A stretch of 64,000 nucleotides of DNA from Deltaproteobacteria bacterium. Lineage in GTDB: Bacteria; Myxococcota_A; Polyangia; Polyangiales; Ga0077539. The notes under the pieces were generated by a model. The model worked only from the letters and a program-made list of their open reading frames with translations, did not search any database and was not told where the DNA came from. The stretch covers positions 108,019 to 172,018 of the forward strand of contig JACRDB010000149.1 of NCBI GenBank assembly GCA_016218725.1. The letters are read 5' to 3'. Position 1 is the stretch's first letter. Each line of letters begins with the position of its first letter. The translations under genes and the position numbers were made by a program. Shown piece by piece: positions 1 through 9,100 of this stretch.

Positions 1-452
1 GTACGGGCTGCCTTGCGTGCGTGCGCTCCTGCCCCACCGGGGCCATCCAGGGGGACCGCGCCGAGCCCGCCGTGATCGACCCGGCCCGCTGCATCGATTG
101 CGGCGCCTGCGGCATAGTCTGCATGGACGAGGCCGTCACGGACCACTCCGGGTGCCTCTGCGTGGCGGGCCGCGCGCCCGAGCAGCCCAGGGCCTGGGTG
201 GACCTCGGGAAATGCGTCGGCTGTGGCGGCTGCGCCAGCGCGTGCCTCTTCGACGCCCTGGTGCCCACGGTGGTGCCCCTCCCCACGGGGCCCCGGAGGG
301 TGCCGGTGGTCGCCCGGGGCTGCGTCGCCTGCGGGCTGTGCGAGCTGGCCTGCAGCCTGGCGGCGGTGAAGGTCCTGCGCCCCGGGGACCCCGCCCTGGT
401 GAGCCTCCGGGCGCGCAACCACGCGCTCCTGCGCCCGACCGGTACAGTATAA
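1..452 (+). CDS. Polyferredoxin-type 4Fe-4S protein (5' truncated)
   Basis: The gene enters from outside the window; its frame is already open at base 3. Four Cys clusters are visible: a partial CLACVRSCP, then CIDCGACGIVC, CVGCGGCASAC and CVACGLCELAC. The last three are full CxxCxxCxxxC sets, each able to hold a [4Fe-4S] cluster, so this is an electron-transfer polyferredoxin or the ferredoxin module of a larger redox enzyme. No catalytic domain is visible, so the partner complex cannot be named; RnfB-like or MauM/NapG-like proteins are possible. The stop lies 10 bp before the next start, so the three leading genes probably form one transcript. Confidence 0.75.
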   Translation, partial: TGCLACVRSCPTGAIQGDRAEPAVIDPARCIDCGACGIVCMDEAVTDHSGCLCVAGRAPEQPRAWVDLGKCVGCGGCASACLFDALVPTVVPLPTGPRRVPVVARGCVACGLCELACSLAAVKVLRPGDPALVSLRARNHALLRPTGTV

Positions 453-462
453 CCACCCGGTG

Positions 463-783
463 ATGGCCAGCACGGAGCCCCTCGACCCTTCCCCGCCAGG
501 TCAAGACAACCCCGCGGATTCCAAAGAGAACCCAGCGGCTTCCGAGGCGCCCCCCGCGGTCCCTCCGGAGGTGCTGGCCATGGAGGACGCGCTGGCCCGC
601 GGGGACCACCAGGCGGCGCGCAGGATGGCCCTGGTGCTCTCCCGCTCCGAGGACCCTCGCCTTCGGGACCCGGGTCTCGCGCTCGCGCGGAGGCTGGAGC
701 GGGACCCCGTGGTGCTCGGAGTGCTCCTGTCCACGGGCTTCATCCTGGCGGCGGTGGCGCTGCACTACCTGGGGCACCGGTGA
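463..783 (+). CDS. Small tail-anchored membrane protein
   Basis: A protein of about 106 aa with no recognised family. The first 40 residues are Pro/Glu/Ala-rich and probably disordered. An amphipathic Ala/Arg-rich stretch follows, and one hydrophobic segment (about residues 83-100, VVLGVLLSTGFILAAVAL) sits near the C-terminus. This suggests a tail-anchored inner-membrane protein with a cytoplasmic N-terminus. The ATG at 463 is preferred over the adjoining in-frame GTG at 460. The stop overlaps the GTG of the following lipoprotein gene (GTGA), implying translational coupling. Confidence 0.5.
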   Translation: MASTEPLDPSPPGQDNPADSKENPAASEAPPAVPPEVLAMEDALARGDHQAARRMALVLSRSEDPRLRDPGLALARRLERDPVVLGVLLSTGFILAAVALHYLGHR

Positions 784-1388
784 ACACCCTGGCGGCGTGG
801 CGCATCGGGGGGTGCATGGCGGTCTCTGCGCGCGTGGCGCTCTGTACGGTGCTCCTGGCGGGCTGCTCCGGGGCCCAGAGGCCCCCCACCCGGCGCAGCC
901 TCACGGTGGCCGACTGGTTCCCGCTGCGGGCCGGGGCGGCCTGGAGCTACGACACCCAGACGGGCATCGGCGGGGACACGGTGCTGGCCTCGCTCCGGGT
1001 GGAGCGGGCGGAGCCGCCGCGGTACACCATCCGTAGCGGGGCCCGCACGGAGACCTACGAGGTGCGCGCGGACGGCGTGCTCCGGGAGGGCGAGTACATC
1101 CTCCGGGCGCCATTACGCCCCGGGGCCACCTGGGAGGGCCGGGCGGGGGGGCGCTTCGAGGTCCGGGGGACCGGGCAGCGCAGGACCGTCGGGGGGCAGG
1201 CGTACAGCAACGTGGTGGAGGTGGTGCGCACGGGCTCCCGCGTGGGGATCACCACCACCACGTGGTACGCCCCCGACGTGGGGGCCATCGAGGTGCTGGC
1301 CTCCACGGAGAGCTCGCGCGGGGCGGAGATCTCCGTACGGAGCACCCTGCGGGGCTACACCCTGGGGGCGCCGGAGCCCACGGAGTAG
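780..1388 (+). CDS. Hypothetical lipoprotein
   Basis: A lipoprotein of about 202 aa: a hydrophobic leader ends in a clear lipobox (VLLAGC), followed by a short linker and a beta-rich domain containing DWFPLRAGAAWSYD, a pattern common in secreted proteins of unknown function. The GTG at 780 overlaps the upstream stop. An internal ATG at 816 (MAVSARVAL) would give a more typical signal peptide and is a real alternative. The gene converges with the kinase gene on the other strand, with only 2 bp between the stops. Function unknown. Confidence 0.6.
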   Translation: MNTLAAWRIGGCMAVSARVALCTVLLAGCSGAQRPPTRRSLTVADWFPLRAGAAWSYDTQTGIGGDTVLASLRVERAEPPRYTIRSGARTETYEVRADGVLREGEYILRAPLRPGATWEGRAGGRFEVRGTGQRRTVGGQAYSNVVEVVRTGSRVGITTTTWYAPDVGAIEVLASTESSRGAEISVRSTLRGYTLGAPEPTE

Positions 1389-1390
1389 CT

Positions 1391-2413
1391 TTACAGGGCG
1401 TCTCTTACGAGCTTCGGGAGGTTCATCCCGAAGAGGGCGTCGCAGCGGGTCTCGAAGGGCCGGGACTGCAGGTACGCCGCGAAGGTGGGGCCCTCGTCGG
1501 GCCAGAGGCCCGGGTCCAGGGCGAGGGACAGGAAGTCCCGGAGGGACGCCGGGGCCTTTGGGAGGAGGGCACCGAGGCGCTCGCGGGCGGCCAGGAGCTC
1601 CGCCCGCTTGGTGTCCATGGGGGTGTGCCGATCGAACATGCTGGACACCTCCGCGTGGCTCCAGGGCCTGGCGCCGGCGAAGGCCTGGGACAACATGAGC
1701 CCGAAGGCCACCAGGTCCCGATGGCGGTAGACCATCCTGCGGTCCCGGGGGTCCGCGGAGTCCACCAGCGGCGTGGACACGAGGAAGTTCAAGTGCGCCC
1801 AGTCCGGGGTCATGCAGTCTATCCCGACGGGCACCGGGTCCAGGAGCGTGACCTTCTCGCCCTCGACCAGGATGTTGCCGGGCTTGAGGTCCCCGTGGGG
1901 CCAGCCGTGCTCGTGGAGGCGCTGGAGCACCGAGGCCAGGCGGTGCAGCGAGGGCCCCGGGGTGAGCTCCAGGGCGGCGCCCGGGACGCGCTCCATGGCG
2001 AAGCCCGCCCTGGACGCCGCGGTGGGCATCGGGAGCGGGGCGCGGAAGCGCACCACGGCCTCGTCGCGGGTCTCCCCGAGGCGCTGGGCCTCGCCCGTGA
2101 CGAGCCGGTTGCACTGCGCGAGGGTGGTGGGCGAGGTGAAGCGCAGGGACCGCTCGTCGTGCTCCAGGAGTGGGACGCGGAGCCGCTGGCGAGCGGGGCC
2201 CGTGCGGTCCCCGGACTCTGGCGCCTCGCGGGCCTGGCTCTCCTCGGTCCAGGGCCAGGCTAATTTCACCGCCGCGGGTTCGCCCTGCACCGTGGCCTCG
2301 AAGACCACGCCGACGCCGCCGCGGCCGAGGACCCCGTGGAGCGTCCACCCGCATGCGGCGCAGGTCTCCACGGCGCCGGGGTATGCTTCCGAGAGGGGGG
2401 TCTCCTGGTCCAC
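1391..2413 (-). CDS. Divergent Hanks-type protein kinase
   Basis: A 340-aa cytoplasmic protein with a eukaryotic-like Ser/Thr kinase fold. A glycine loop (GRGGVG, 30-35), an AVK lysine (K50) and a clear catalytic loop HGDLKPGN (173-180, catalytic D175) are visible. The metal-binding Asp survives at D192, but DFG is changed to DPV, and no APE motif is obvious, so the activation segment is divergent; activity is uncertain. A CAACG Cys pair lies near residues 18-22. There is no transmembrane segment or sensor domain. Translation starts at GTG. The gene follows the ECF-sigma operon on the same strand after a 73-bp gap and may be read from it. Confidence 0.65.
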   Translation of the reverse strand: MDQETPLSEAYPGAVETCAACGWTLHGVLGRGGVGVVFEATVQGEPAAVKLAWPWTEESQAREAPESGDRTGPARQRLRVPLLEHDERSLRFTSPTTLAQCNRLVTGEAQRLGETRDEAVVRFRAPLPMPTAASRAGFAMERVPGAALELTPGPSLHRLASVLQRLHEHGWPHGDLKPGNILVEGEKVTLLDPVPVGIDCMTPDWAHLNFLVSTPLVDSADPRDRRMVYRHRDLVAFGLMLSQAFAGARPWSHAEVSSMFDRHTPMDTKRAELLAARERLGALLPKAPASLRDFLSLALDPGLWPDEGPTFAAYLQSRPFETRCDALFGMNLPKLVRDAL

Positions 2414-2486
2414 GCCGAGCGCAGTCTAAACCGCGGCTTCATCCAATGGTGTAGTTTTCGCTCGCCCTGGAACTGCGCGCGGGCGC

Positions 2487-3056
2487 TCACCGGGGGCGTC
2501 GCCGCCGGGCGCCGGGGCGCTCCGAGGGGTCCGAGACGTCGCTCAGGGCGCGCGCTTCGGCGTTGGCCGGGGTGACCGCCTGGCGGTCCTCGGAGACCCA
2601 CCAGAGCGCGCGGTGGCGGCCGTGGGCGTCGTCCCAGGCGAAGGCCACGGGGCACCCTCCAGGCTCGGCGGCGTCGCCCGCGCGGTCCTCGGGGCTCCCG
2701 GCGGTCCAGCCGAGCGGGGTGATGGGCGAGCGCGCGTCCAGGGCCACGAGGCGCTGGAGCACGGTCCTGCGCAAGGGGTCACGGTGCTCCCGGACGAGCC
2801 CGAGGTCCCCCACGCGGCACCCCGGGCCCACGTTGGCCAGGGCCGAGGGCGGCGCCACCAGGAGGGGCGTGGCCCCGCCGGTGAGGTCCGTGCTGTTGAG
2901 CTGCGAGGTGTTGGGCAGTGAAGACAGCGACCGGAAGGGGTTGTCCGGCACCCACTGGAGGATCACCATGGCGCCCCCCACCAGCGCGGCCAGACCGAGG
3001 ATGGCGTACCACGCCTGGGCGCGCTGCTTCTGCTCCTCGCGCTCCCGGTCGCTCAT
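2487..3056 (-). CDS. Single-pass membrane protein of unknown function
   Basis: A 189-aa protein. A charged N-terminus rich in Arg, Glu and Gln is followed by one membrane segment (about residues 17-35, WYAILGLAALVGGAMVIL). The remaining roughly 150 residues would then be periplasmic and carry two separated Cys residues (PGCRVGD and GGCPVAF) that could form a disulfide. No family is recognised. It is the fourth gene of the sigma/anti-sigma operon, 21 bp after the preceding gene, so it may be an envelope target or sensor of that regulon; this is inference from position. Confidence 0.5.
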   Translation of the reverse strand: MSDREREEQKQRAQAWYAILGLAALVGGAMVILQWVPDNPFRSLSSLPNTSQLNSTDLTGGATPLLVAPPSALANVGPGCRVGDLGLVREHRDPLRRTVLQRLVALDARSPITPLGWTAGSPEDRAGDAAEPGGCPVAFAWDDAHGRHRALWWVSEDRQAVTPANAEARALSDVSDPSERPGARRRRPR

Positions 3057-3077
3057 CGGGGGTCCCTGAACCGCGTC

Positions 3078-3602
3078 TCAGCCCCGGACGATGAAGCCCA
3101 CGATGAGCGCCCGGTCCGGGCGGCTGGAGCGCACGGTGAAGAAGGGCTCGCCGGGCGAGGCCACGAACTGGATGGTGCTGATCTGGGACCCCTGGGTGAA
3201 GCGCACGTCCACGGTGTGGCGCCCCTCCGGCGTGCGGCCCGTGGACACCACCACGGCGCTGCCCCCGTTGGGCAACGCAGCGGTGGCGGCGGTGGTCCCG
3301 AGCGCGAGCACCGCGCGGGACACGAGCCCGATCTGGGAGTACGCCGCGAAGGGCGGCTGCCGCAGCTGCGGCAGGTGCGCGAGCTCCCGGGCGATGCCCC
3401 CGCCGCCCATGGTGGCTTCGAGCACCAGCACCTCGATGCGCGGACTGGCCGCGGGCTGCTGGGCCCTGCGCGCCGGCGCGGGTGCCTGGGCGGCCGGAGC
3501 TCGTGAGGGCACCGGCTGGGGCTTGTGGGCCAGGGCCGGGGCGGTGGACACGAGGAGCCCGAGGCAGAGGGCGCTACGAGGGAGGAGGTGCAGACGCTTC
3601 AC
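3078..3602 (-). CDS. Secreted protein of unknown function
   Basis: A 174-aa protein with a Sec-type signal peptide (LCLGLLVSTAPALAH, cleavage after ALA near residue 25). A Pro/Ala-rich linker leads to a beta-rich domain. The hydrophobic strands and the FFTVRSSRPDRALIVGFI end suggest a small beta-sandwich, but no family is recognised. The GTG start overlaps the stop of the anti-sigma gene (GTGA), so it is translationally coupled and probably part of the same envelope-stress unit. Confidence 0.55.
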   Translation of the reverse strand: MKRLHLLPRSALCLGLLVSTAPALAHKPQPVPSRAPAAQAPAPARRAQQPAASPRIEVLVLEATMGGGGIARELAHLPQLRQPPFAAYSQIGLVSRAVLALGTTAATAALPNGGSAVVVSTGRTPEGRHTVDVRFTQGSQISTIQFVASPGEPFFTVRSSRPDRALIVGFIVRG

Positions 3603-4210
3603 TGGACGGTCACCGTGGCTTGGGGGTCGGGGCTGGTCGGGTCCTCCGGCTCGTCCTGGATCCAGACCACCGCGGAGGTGGAGCTCTCCCGCATGCCCGG
3701 GATCACCAGCACCGCATAGCTCTTGGCGCCCTGGACATCCACCCGGGTCACCTCGGCGCCGCCGGGGCCCTCCAGGGGCTCCACGGGGGTTGTGGGGTTC
3801 TGTGGGGGCGTGTGGGCGGGGGTGACCACGGGCGGGCGGGTGTTCGGGTGGTTATCTTGTGGGGGCGTACGGAGCGCGAAGAGGGCCGCGGCCGCGGCTG
3901 CCAGGGCGGGGTAGAGAAAGCGCCGCAGGGGGGTGCTGCGCCGCGCCGTGGGCACGGGCTCCGGCGGGGGGACGACGGCGGTGGCGTTCGGGCCCGTGGT
4001 GGCCGCGAGGATAGCGCCGAGGAGGTCCAGGTCGGTGGCGGGGGCCTCGTCGGCCCAGCGGCGGGTGGCGCGGCCGAGGGCGCGGACGGCGTCCCCGCGG
4101 CGGGCGCAGCGCGCGCAGGTGGCGGCGTGGGCGGCCACGTCCCGGGCCTCGGCGGGCTCCAGGGCCTGATCGACCCACTGTTGGAGGGTGCTGTCGTCAG
4201 GGTGGGTCAT
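3599..4210 (-). CDS. Zinc-binding anti-sigma factor
   Basis: A 203-aa protein with a putative zinc-finger anti-sigma motif near the N-terminus (HAATCARC: H28, C32, C35), as in the zf-HC2/ZAS family that holds ECF sigma factors. A single membrane segment (about 98-113, FLYPALAAAAAALFAL) separates this cytoplasmic part from a Pro/Thr-rich periplasmic tail ending in a small beta domain. The topology fits a membrane sensor releasing the sigma factor encoded directly upstream. The ATG overlaps the sigma gene's stop (ATGA). The role is inferred from family and position; the trigger is unknown. Confidence 0.75.
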   Translation of the reverse strand: MTHPDDSTLQQWVDQALEPAEARDVAAHAATCARCARRGDAVRALGRATRRWADEAPATDLDLLGAILAATTGPNATAVVPPPEPVPTARRSTPLRRFLYPALAAAAAALFALRTPPQDNHPNTRPPVVTPAHTPPQNPTTPVEPLEGPGGAEVTRVDVQGAKSYAVLVIPGMRESSTSAVVWIQDEPEDPTSPDPQATVTVQ

Positions 4211-4929
4211 GGCTCGGGGGGGCCTGTGTCGGGGGGATCTGTGTCGGGCTCGTCCTGGGGGGCGGGGACCTCGTCGCCGAGGCGCTCTCGGAGGAGCTTC
4301 TGCATCTTGCGCCGGGCGTGGAAGAGCCGGGACATGACCGTGCCCTTGGAGATGCCCATGGTGGTGGCGATCTCCTCGTAGGACATGCCCTCGACCTCGC
4401 GCAGGAGGATGACCGTGCGGTGGTACGTGGGCAGCGCGTCCAGGGCGGCCTGCATGTGCTCGACGAGGCGGGCGCGGTCCAGGGTGGCGAAGGGGTCGCC
4501 CTCGCCGCGGAAGGGCAGGAGCTCCTGGGGCGCGCCGTCCAGGGCGGTGTGGTCATCGAGCTCCAGGTGCTGGCCGGGGCTCCTGCGCCGGAGGGCATCG
4601 ATGGCGAGGTTGACCACGATGCGGTAGAGCCAGGTGGAGAAGCTGGCCTGGCCGGCGAAGTCCCCGAGGTGCTTGTAGACGCGCACGAAGGCGTCTTGCA
4701 CCACCTCGCGGGCGTCCTCGGGGTTCCTGACGATCCCGAAGGCCACGGCGCTGGCCTTGCGCTGGTGGCGGGCGACCAGGTCCCGGAAGGCGCCGGCGTC
4801 GCCCCCCGCGGCGCGGGCGACGAGGTCCAGGTCCAGGGCGCGGTCGGGCAACGGCTCACGGGTCTTGGACGGCTCCTCGCGGGAGGTATTCACCTCCTGG
4901 CGGTCCAGGGTCAGCGCGCGCGAAGCCAT
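4207..4929 (-). CDS. ECF RNA polymerase sigma factor
   Basis: A 240-aa ECF (group 4) sigma-70 factor. Region 2 spans about 47-115, including EDAREVVQDAFVRVY and FSTWLYRIVVNLAIDALRR, for core binding and -10 recognition. Region 4 spans about 158-210, with the helix-turn-helix SYEEIATTMGISKGTVMSRL for -35 recognition. An acidic linker of about 40 residues joins them, and a 30-residue polar N-terminal extension precedes region 2. It is the first gene of a minus-strand operon with its coupled anti-sigma factor. ECF/ZAS pairs of this kind usually autoregulate, but no self-promoter could be assigned in the 75 bp upstream. Confidence 0.9.
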   Translation of the reverse strand: MASRALTLDRQEVNTSREEPSKTREPLPDRALDLDLVARAAGGDAGAFRDLVARHQRKASAVAFGIVRNPEDAREVVQDAFVRVYKHLGDFAGQASFSTWLYRIVVNLAIDALRRRSPGQHLELDDHTALDGAPQELLPFRGEGDPFATLDRARLVEHMQAALDALPTYHRTVILLREVEGMSYEEIATTMGISKGTVMSRLFHARRKMQKLLRERLGDEVPAPQDEPDTDPPDTGPPEP

Positions 4930-5004
4930 TCGGTGTGCCCGCCACAGGCTACGCCAGGAAGCCCCGTGGCTCCACCGCCCGAGCGGCGATTTCCCGGCCG
5001 GGGC

Positions 5005-6024
5005 TCAGCGTCCGGCGTCCAGGCGCCGCCGGAGGAAGCGGCCCATGGCGTCCGTGGCGCGCCGGGCCTCCGGGTGCATGGCGGCGAAGAAGATGGGCGC
5101 GTGGGGCATGTCCCGGGCCTCGTCCCAGGTGACGTCCACGCCGGCGGCGCGGGCCCTCTCGGCCCAGGCGCGGCACTCGTCGAAGAGGAGCTCCGCGGAG
5201 CCGGCCACGACGAACACCGGCGCGATCCCCGCGGGGTCGGCGAAGCCCACGCTGACCCTCGGGTCCCCGAGCGGGACCTCTCCGGCGAAGAGCTTCGCTT
5301 GTGTCACGAGCACCTCGCGGGTGCCAAAGTCGTAGTCGGCGTTGCGGACGTACGATGGCGTCGACGCGGTGAGATCCAACCAGGGGGAGACCATGGCGCC
5401 GGCGCACACCGTGGGTCCCGCGCGATCCCGGAGCGCGAGGAGCACGGCCAGGACGAGGTTTCCCCCGGCGCTCTCTCCCGCGAGGGCCACGCGCTCCAGG
5501 GGGACGCCCCGGTCCGCGAGGCCGTCGAGCACCTTGAGGGCAGCCTGGAGCTGGGAGGGATAGGGGTGCTCCGGGGCCAAGGGGTACTCCGGCGCGAACA
5601 CCGGGCGCCCCGTGGCGAGCGCCACACGCGCGAGGGTGTCCGCGTGGGTCCTCGGCGAGCCGAAGAGGTACGACCCGCCATGGAGGTAGAGCACCACGCC
5701 CTCGGCCTCGGGCGGCGCGGACGGCGGGCGCACCCACTCGCCGGGGATTGCCCCGACGGCACCCTCCTCGCGGCGCACCCTGGGGACCGCGTCCGAGGGG
5801 AAGCGCCGCGCCTCGAGGTCGGCCCTCACCCTCGCGAGGGGCCACAGCTCGAAGCGGTCCCAGTCGCGCCGGAGCGTACGGACCACCACCTCGAAGCCGA
5901 AGGTCCACGAGGGTCGCAGCGGCCCGCGGCGCAGGCGCGCCACGAGCGTCTGGAGCGCGCTCACCCAAAGCAGCCCCAGGAAGCGCCACACGGTGACCGG
6001 ACCTTGTAGGGCCGCGCCTGGCAC
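5005..6024 (-). CDS. Alpha/beta hydrolase fold-3 esterase
   Basis: A 339-aa enzyme of the hormone-sensitive-lipase-like (alpha/beta hydrolase fold 3) family, expected to hydrolyse carboxylic esters. The oxyanion-hole HGG (115-117) sits in LYLHGGSYLFGS, the nucleophile S185 in GESAGG, an acidic residue in AGSAELLFDE (E279 or D283), and the catalytic His in DMPHAP (H309). The N-terminal 60 residues include a hydrophobic, perhaps membrane-associating stretch. A GTG start is used here; a GTG about 11 codons downstream is possible. It stands alone on the minus strand, so the substrate cannot be inferred from neighbours. Confidence 0.85.
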   Translation of the reverse strand: MPGAALQGPVTVWRFLGLLWVSALQTLVARLRRGPLRPSWTFGFEVVVRTLRRDWDRFELWPLARVRADLEARRFPSDAVPRVRREEGAVGAIPGEWVRPPSAPPEAEGVVLYLHGGSYLFGSPRTHADTLARVALATGRPVFAPEYPLAPEHPYPSQLQAALKVLDGLADRGVPLERVALAGESAGGNLVLAVLLALRDRAGPTVCAGAMVSPWLDLTASTPSYVRNADYDFGTREVLVTQAKLFAGEVPLGDPRVSVGFADPAGIAPVFVVAGSAELLFDECRAWAERARAAGVDVTWDEARDMPHAPIFFAAMHPEARRATDAMGRFLRRRLDAGR

Positions 6025-6150
6025 CCGACAAGCGCCTTGACTGCGCCAGCGCGCGGCTGCGTGGGGCCCAGGGAGGCGAAGCTCCTGCCGAGGCTCCCTC
6101 CGTCGGGGGCAGGGATACCACAGCGCCCTACACCCCGGGGAGCCTCGTGG

Positions 6151-9100
6151 TTACCACCGCCAGCGGTAGACCGCGCCGACGCGCGGGCCGAGGAGGCTGG
6201 CGTGCGGCGCACCGACCACCAGGCAGGCGCCACCGCCGCGGAGGCCGCGGACCGCGAGCGCGGCGCCGAACAGCGAGGGCTCCCCGTCGCCCACGGCGCG
6301 GAGCCACGGCGAGGGCGCGAGCGAGGACCCTCCGCGCCAGGCGAAGACGGCGCCCCTGGGGGTGTGGGGCGCGCCCTCGTCGGGCGCGCCAGCGAGGAGC
6401 TCCGCGACGCCGTCGCCGTCGAGGTCGGCCCCGGCGAGGGCCAGGCCGAAGGATGGGGCCGTGTCCCCGGCGAGGGCCAGGACCGGCTGGGCGGGGGCGG
6501 GGACGTCTTGGAGGGCCACGCGGCGGTAGTCCCCGTCGGCCCACAGGGGCCCGGTGCGGCCCTGGGGGCACCGGCGGGCGGGACAGAGGCCCGACAGCCA
6601 CGCGCCGGAGAGCACATGGACGACGGGGTCCGTGCGGTCCCCGAGGGCCCGCGAGGCGCTGCGCACGGCCAGGTCCGGCGCGCGGTCGCCGGTGACGTCC
6701 CCGACACCCGCCAGGTGCTCGCCGAAGAAGGTCAGGCCGGGCGAGCGCTCGCGGTCGTCGTCGAGGCGCGCGGCGAGGTCGCCCACGCGGTTGTTGTCCA
6801 GCCGGGCCGCGTCGCGCACGACGGTGAGCTCAAAGGGCGCCGGGCCCCCGCGGCACCGGGGACCGAAGCCGAAGCGCACGCTCACCGCGGCGCGCAGCGC
6901 GCCGGCCACGCTGGCCGCGACGTCGTGGCAGCCGTCCCCGTCGAGGTCCCCGACGCCTGCCACCGCGCCCCAGGCGCTGCCGTCGGTGCGCGTGGGCCAC
7001 CAGGGCGCCGCCGCGGGGTCACCGCACACTACCGCTGCGCGCCCGCTCGGGTCCACGGCGCGCCCGAGGATCACCTCGGCGCCGTTGGACGCGCGGTCCG
7101 CGGCGTGGCCCACCAGGAGGTCGCCGCGGCCGTCGCCGTTGACGTCCCCCGCGTCGGCCACCACGAGCCCGAAGCCCCCGCGCTCCTCGAGACCAGGCGC
7201 GCCGGTCTCCCGCGGCCAGGCGACGAAGCGCTCGGCGAAGCCGCCGTCGGCGCGCTGGACGAAGATCCGCACGAGCCCGCGGCCCGCCGGGGAGGTCTCC
7301 GCCACGCCGCCGGCGGCGCGCAGGAGACAGCCCGGATCCGACGGCATCGCCACGCGCCCCGCGCGCACGGCGTCCGTCCCGCCTGAAGCCGCGCCGGGGT
7401 CGCCCACGGCCAGGTCCGCGCGCCCGTCTCCATCGAAGTCCAGCGCGGCCAGGGCGCGGCCGAAGCGCCCCCAGGGACGCTCGCCCGGCGCCACGGGCGT
7501 GCTCGCGCCGTCGGGGCCCACGGTGGACACCTCCCCGGCCCGTGAGGGTCCCTCGCGGGCGTGGGCTCCAGGGGCCCCGACGGCCACCCGCCCGTCCTCC
7601 GCCAGGAGCGCGACCGCGGCGCCCTGCTCGTCCCCGGCGGGGCGCTGCGGCACCGGGACCACGGCCCCGTCCCGAAATCGATTGCCCGCCGTCGCCGCGC
7701 CCGAGGCCGCGAGCGTCAACGCCCCGGCGCGGAGCCCATCGCCCGTCGCGCGACGCGGAGACCACACCGCGAGGTCCGCCGCGCCCGCGGCGGGCGCCGC
7801 GGCGAGGTCCGCGCCGAAGCGCTCGCCGCGGGCGCCGGTGACGGGGAAGCCCTCCGGGAGGGTCACCGCGGGGGCGCCCCCGCGCAGGAGCGCGACGGGG
7901 AAGGTCCAGAGCCTGCCGTCCTCGACGCCAGGGACCCAGCCCGAGACCACGTAATCGCTGGCCCCGTCGCCGTCTGCGTCGCCCACGGCGGCGGCGCGTC
8001 CGACGCCCTGGTTCAGGCCGCCCACGAAGCGCGCCCGCGCCGAGGCCGTGGTCGCGAACGCCGCCGGGCCCCCGGCGGGGCCCGGGGCGAACACCCCGGG
8101 CGCGAAGGTCCAGAAGGCCCCGCGGAGCTCCGGGGTGAGCGTCCCCGCCGTCGGGTGGCGGTTGTACAACGGCGCGCGCACCACGAGCACCGTGCCCGCG
8201 CCGGTGTCTACCGCGTCCGTGCCGGCGCCGAACTGCGCGGCGCCCACGGCCTCCGCGAGCTCGAGCACCCGGGTCGGCGACGCCTCGAAGCCCCCGGCGA
8301 CGAGGCCCCGATAGACCACCACGGCGCCGTGGAAGCTCGCCCGCGCCGTCGCCACCGCGGACGGAAGCCCGACGGCGAGGTCCACCCGCCCATCGCCGTC
8401 GAGGTCCAACACCGCGGGGGGACCGCCGATGTTGAAGCGCTCGGACGCACGGCAGGGCGCCGGCGGCCGGTCCGGGAGGGCGAGGTCCAGGGTCTGCCAC
8501 GCGGTGAGCTCAAAGGGTCGTCGGGCGTCACGCAGGCCACGAAAGACCTGGACCGTGCCCACCGTCGGGCACCTCCCGGGGGTCGCGGGTCGCCCGGTGG
8601 TGCCGGTGGCCACCACCAGGAGGTCCGCCACGCGGTCGGCGTCCACGTCGCCCAGCCCGAGGGCGGCGCCGAAGCGGGCGTGGTCGTTGTCACCCGAGAA
8701 GACCTCCGCGGGCTCGCGGGAGAGCCCCTCGGCGGCGCCCAGGTAGACCTCCACGGAGCCCGCGTTCGTGCGGTGCAGGTCGCGCTCCGGCGAGCCCACC
8801 AGGACGTCCGCGCGGCCGTCGCCGTTGAGGTCGGTCACGCGCAGGGTGGCGCCCAGGTAGTCGTAGCTGCGTGCCCCCTCGGCCACCACCTGGAGCGCCG
8901 TCGACGCCGCGCGACGCAGGTAGACCCTCCCCGCGTAGAGCCCCCCGGCGCCGTGCGCCGAGGCGTGGCCGAGGACCACGTCGTTGCGCCCGTCGCCGTC
9001 CACATCGCCCAGGGCGACGGCCCCCAGGGGCGCGTCGTCGCCTCGGGCCTCCCGCGCCAGGGCGCGCTCCTCGCCGACGACCACGCGCACCGTGGCCGTC

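Noticed and set aside
1..452. Naming the polyferredoxin as RnfB, NapF or a hydrogenase subunit
   Set aside because: Only the C-terminal Cys clusters are visible; no family-specific residues or neighbours allow a choice.
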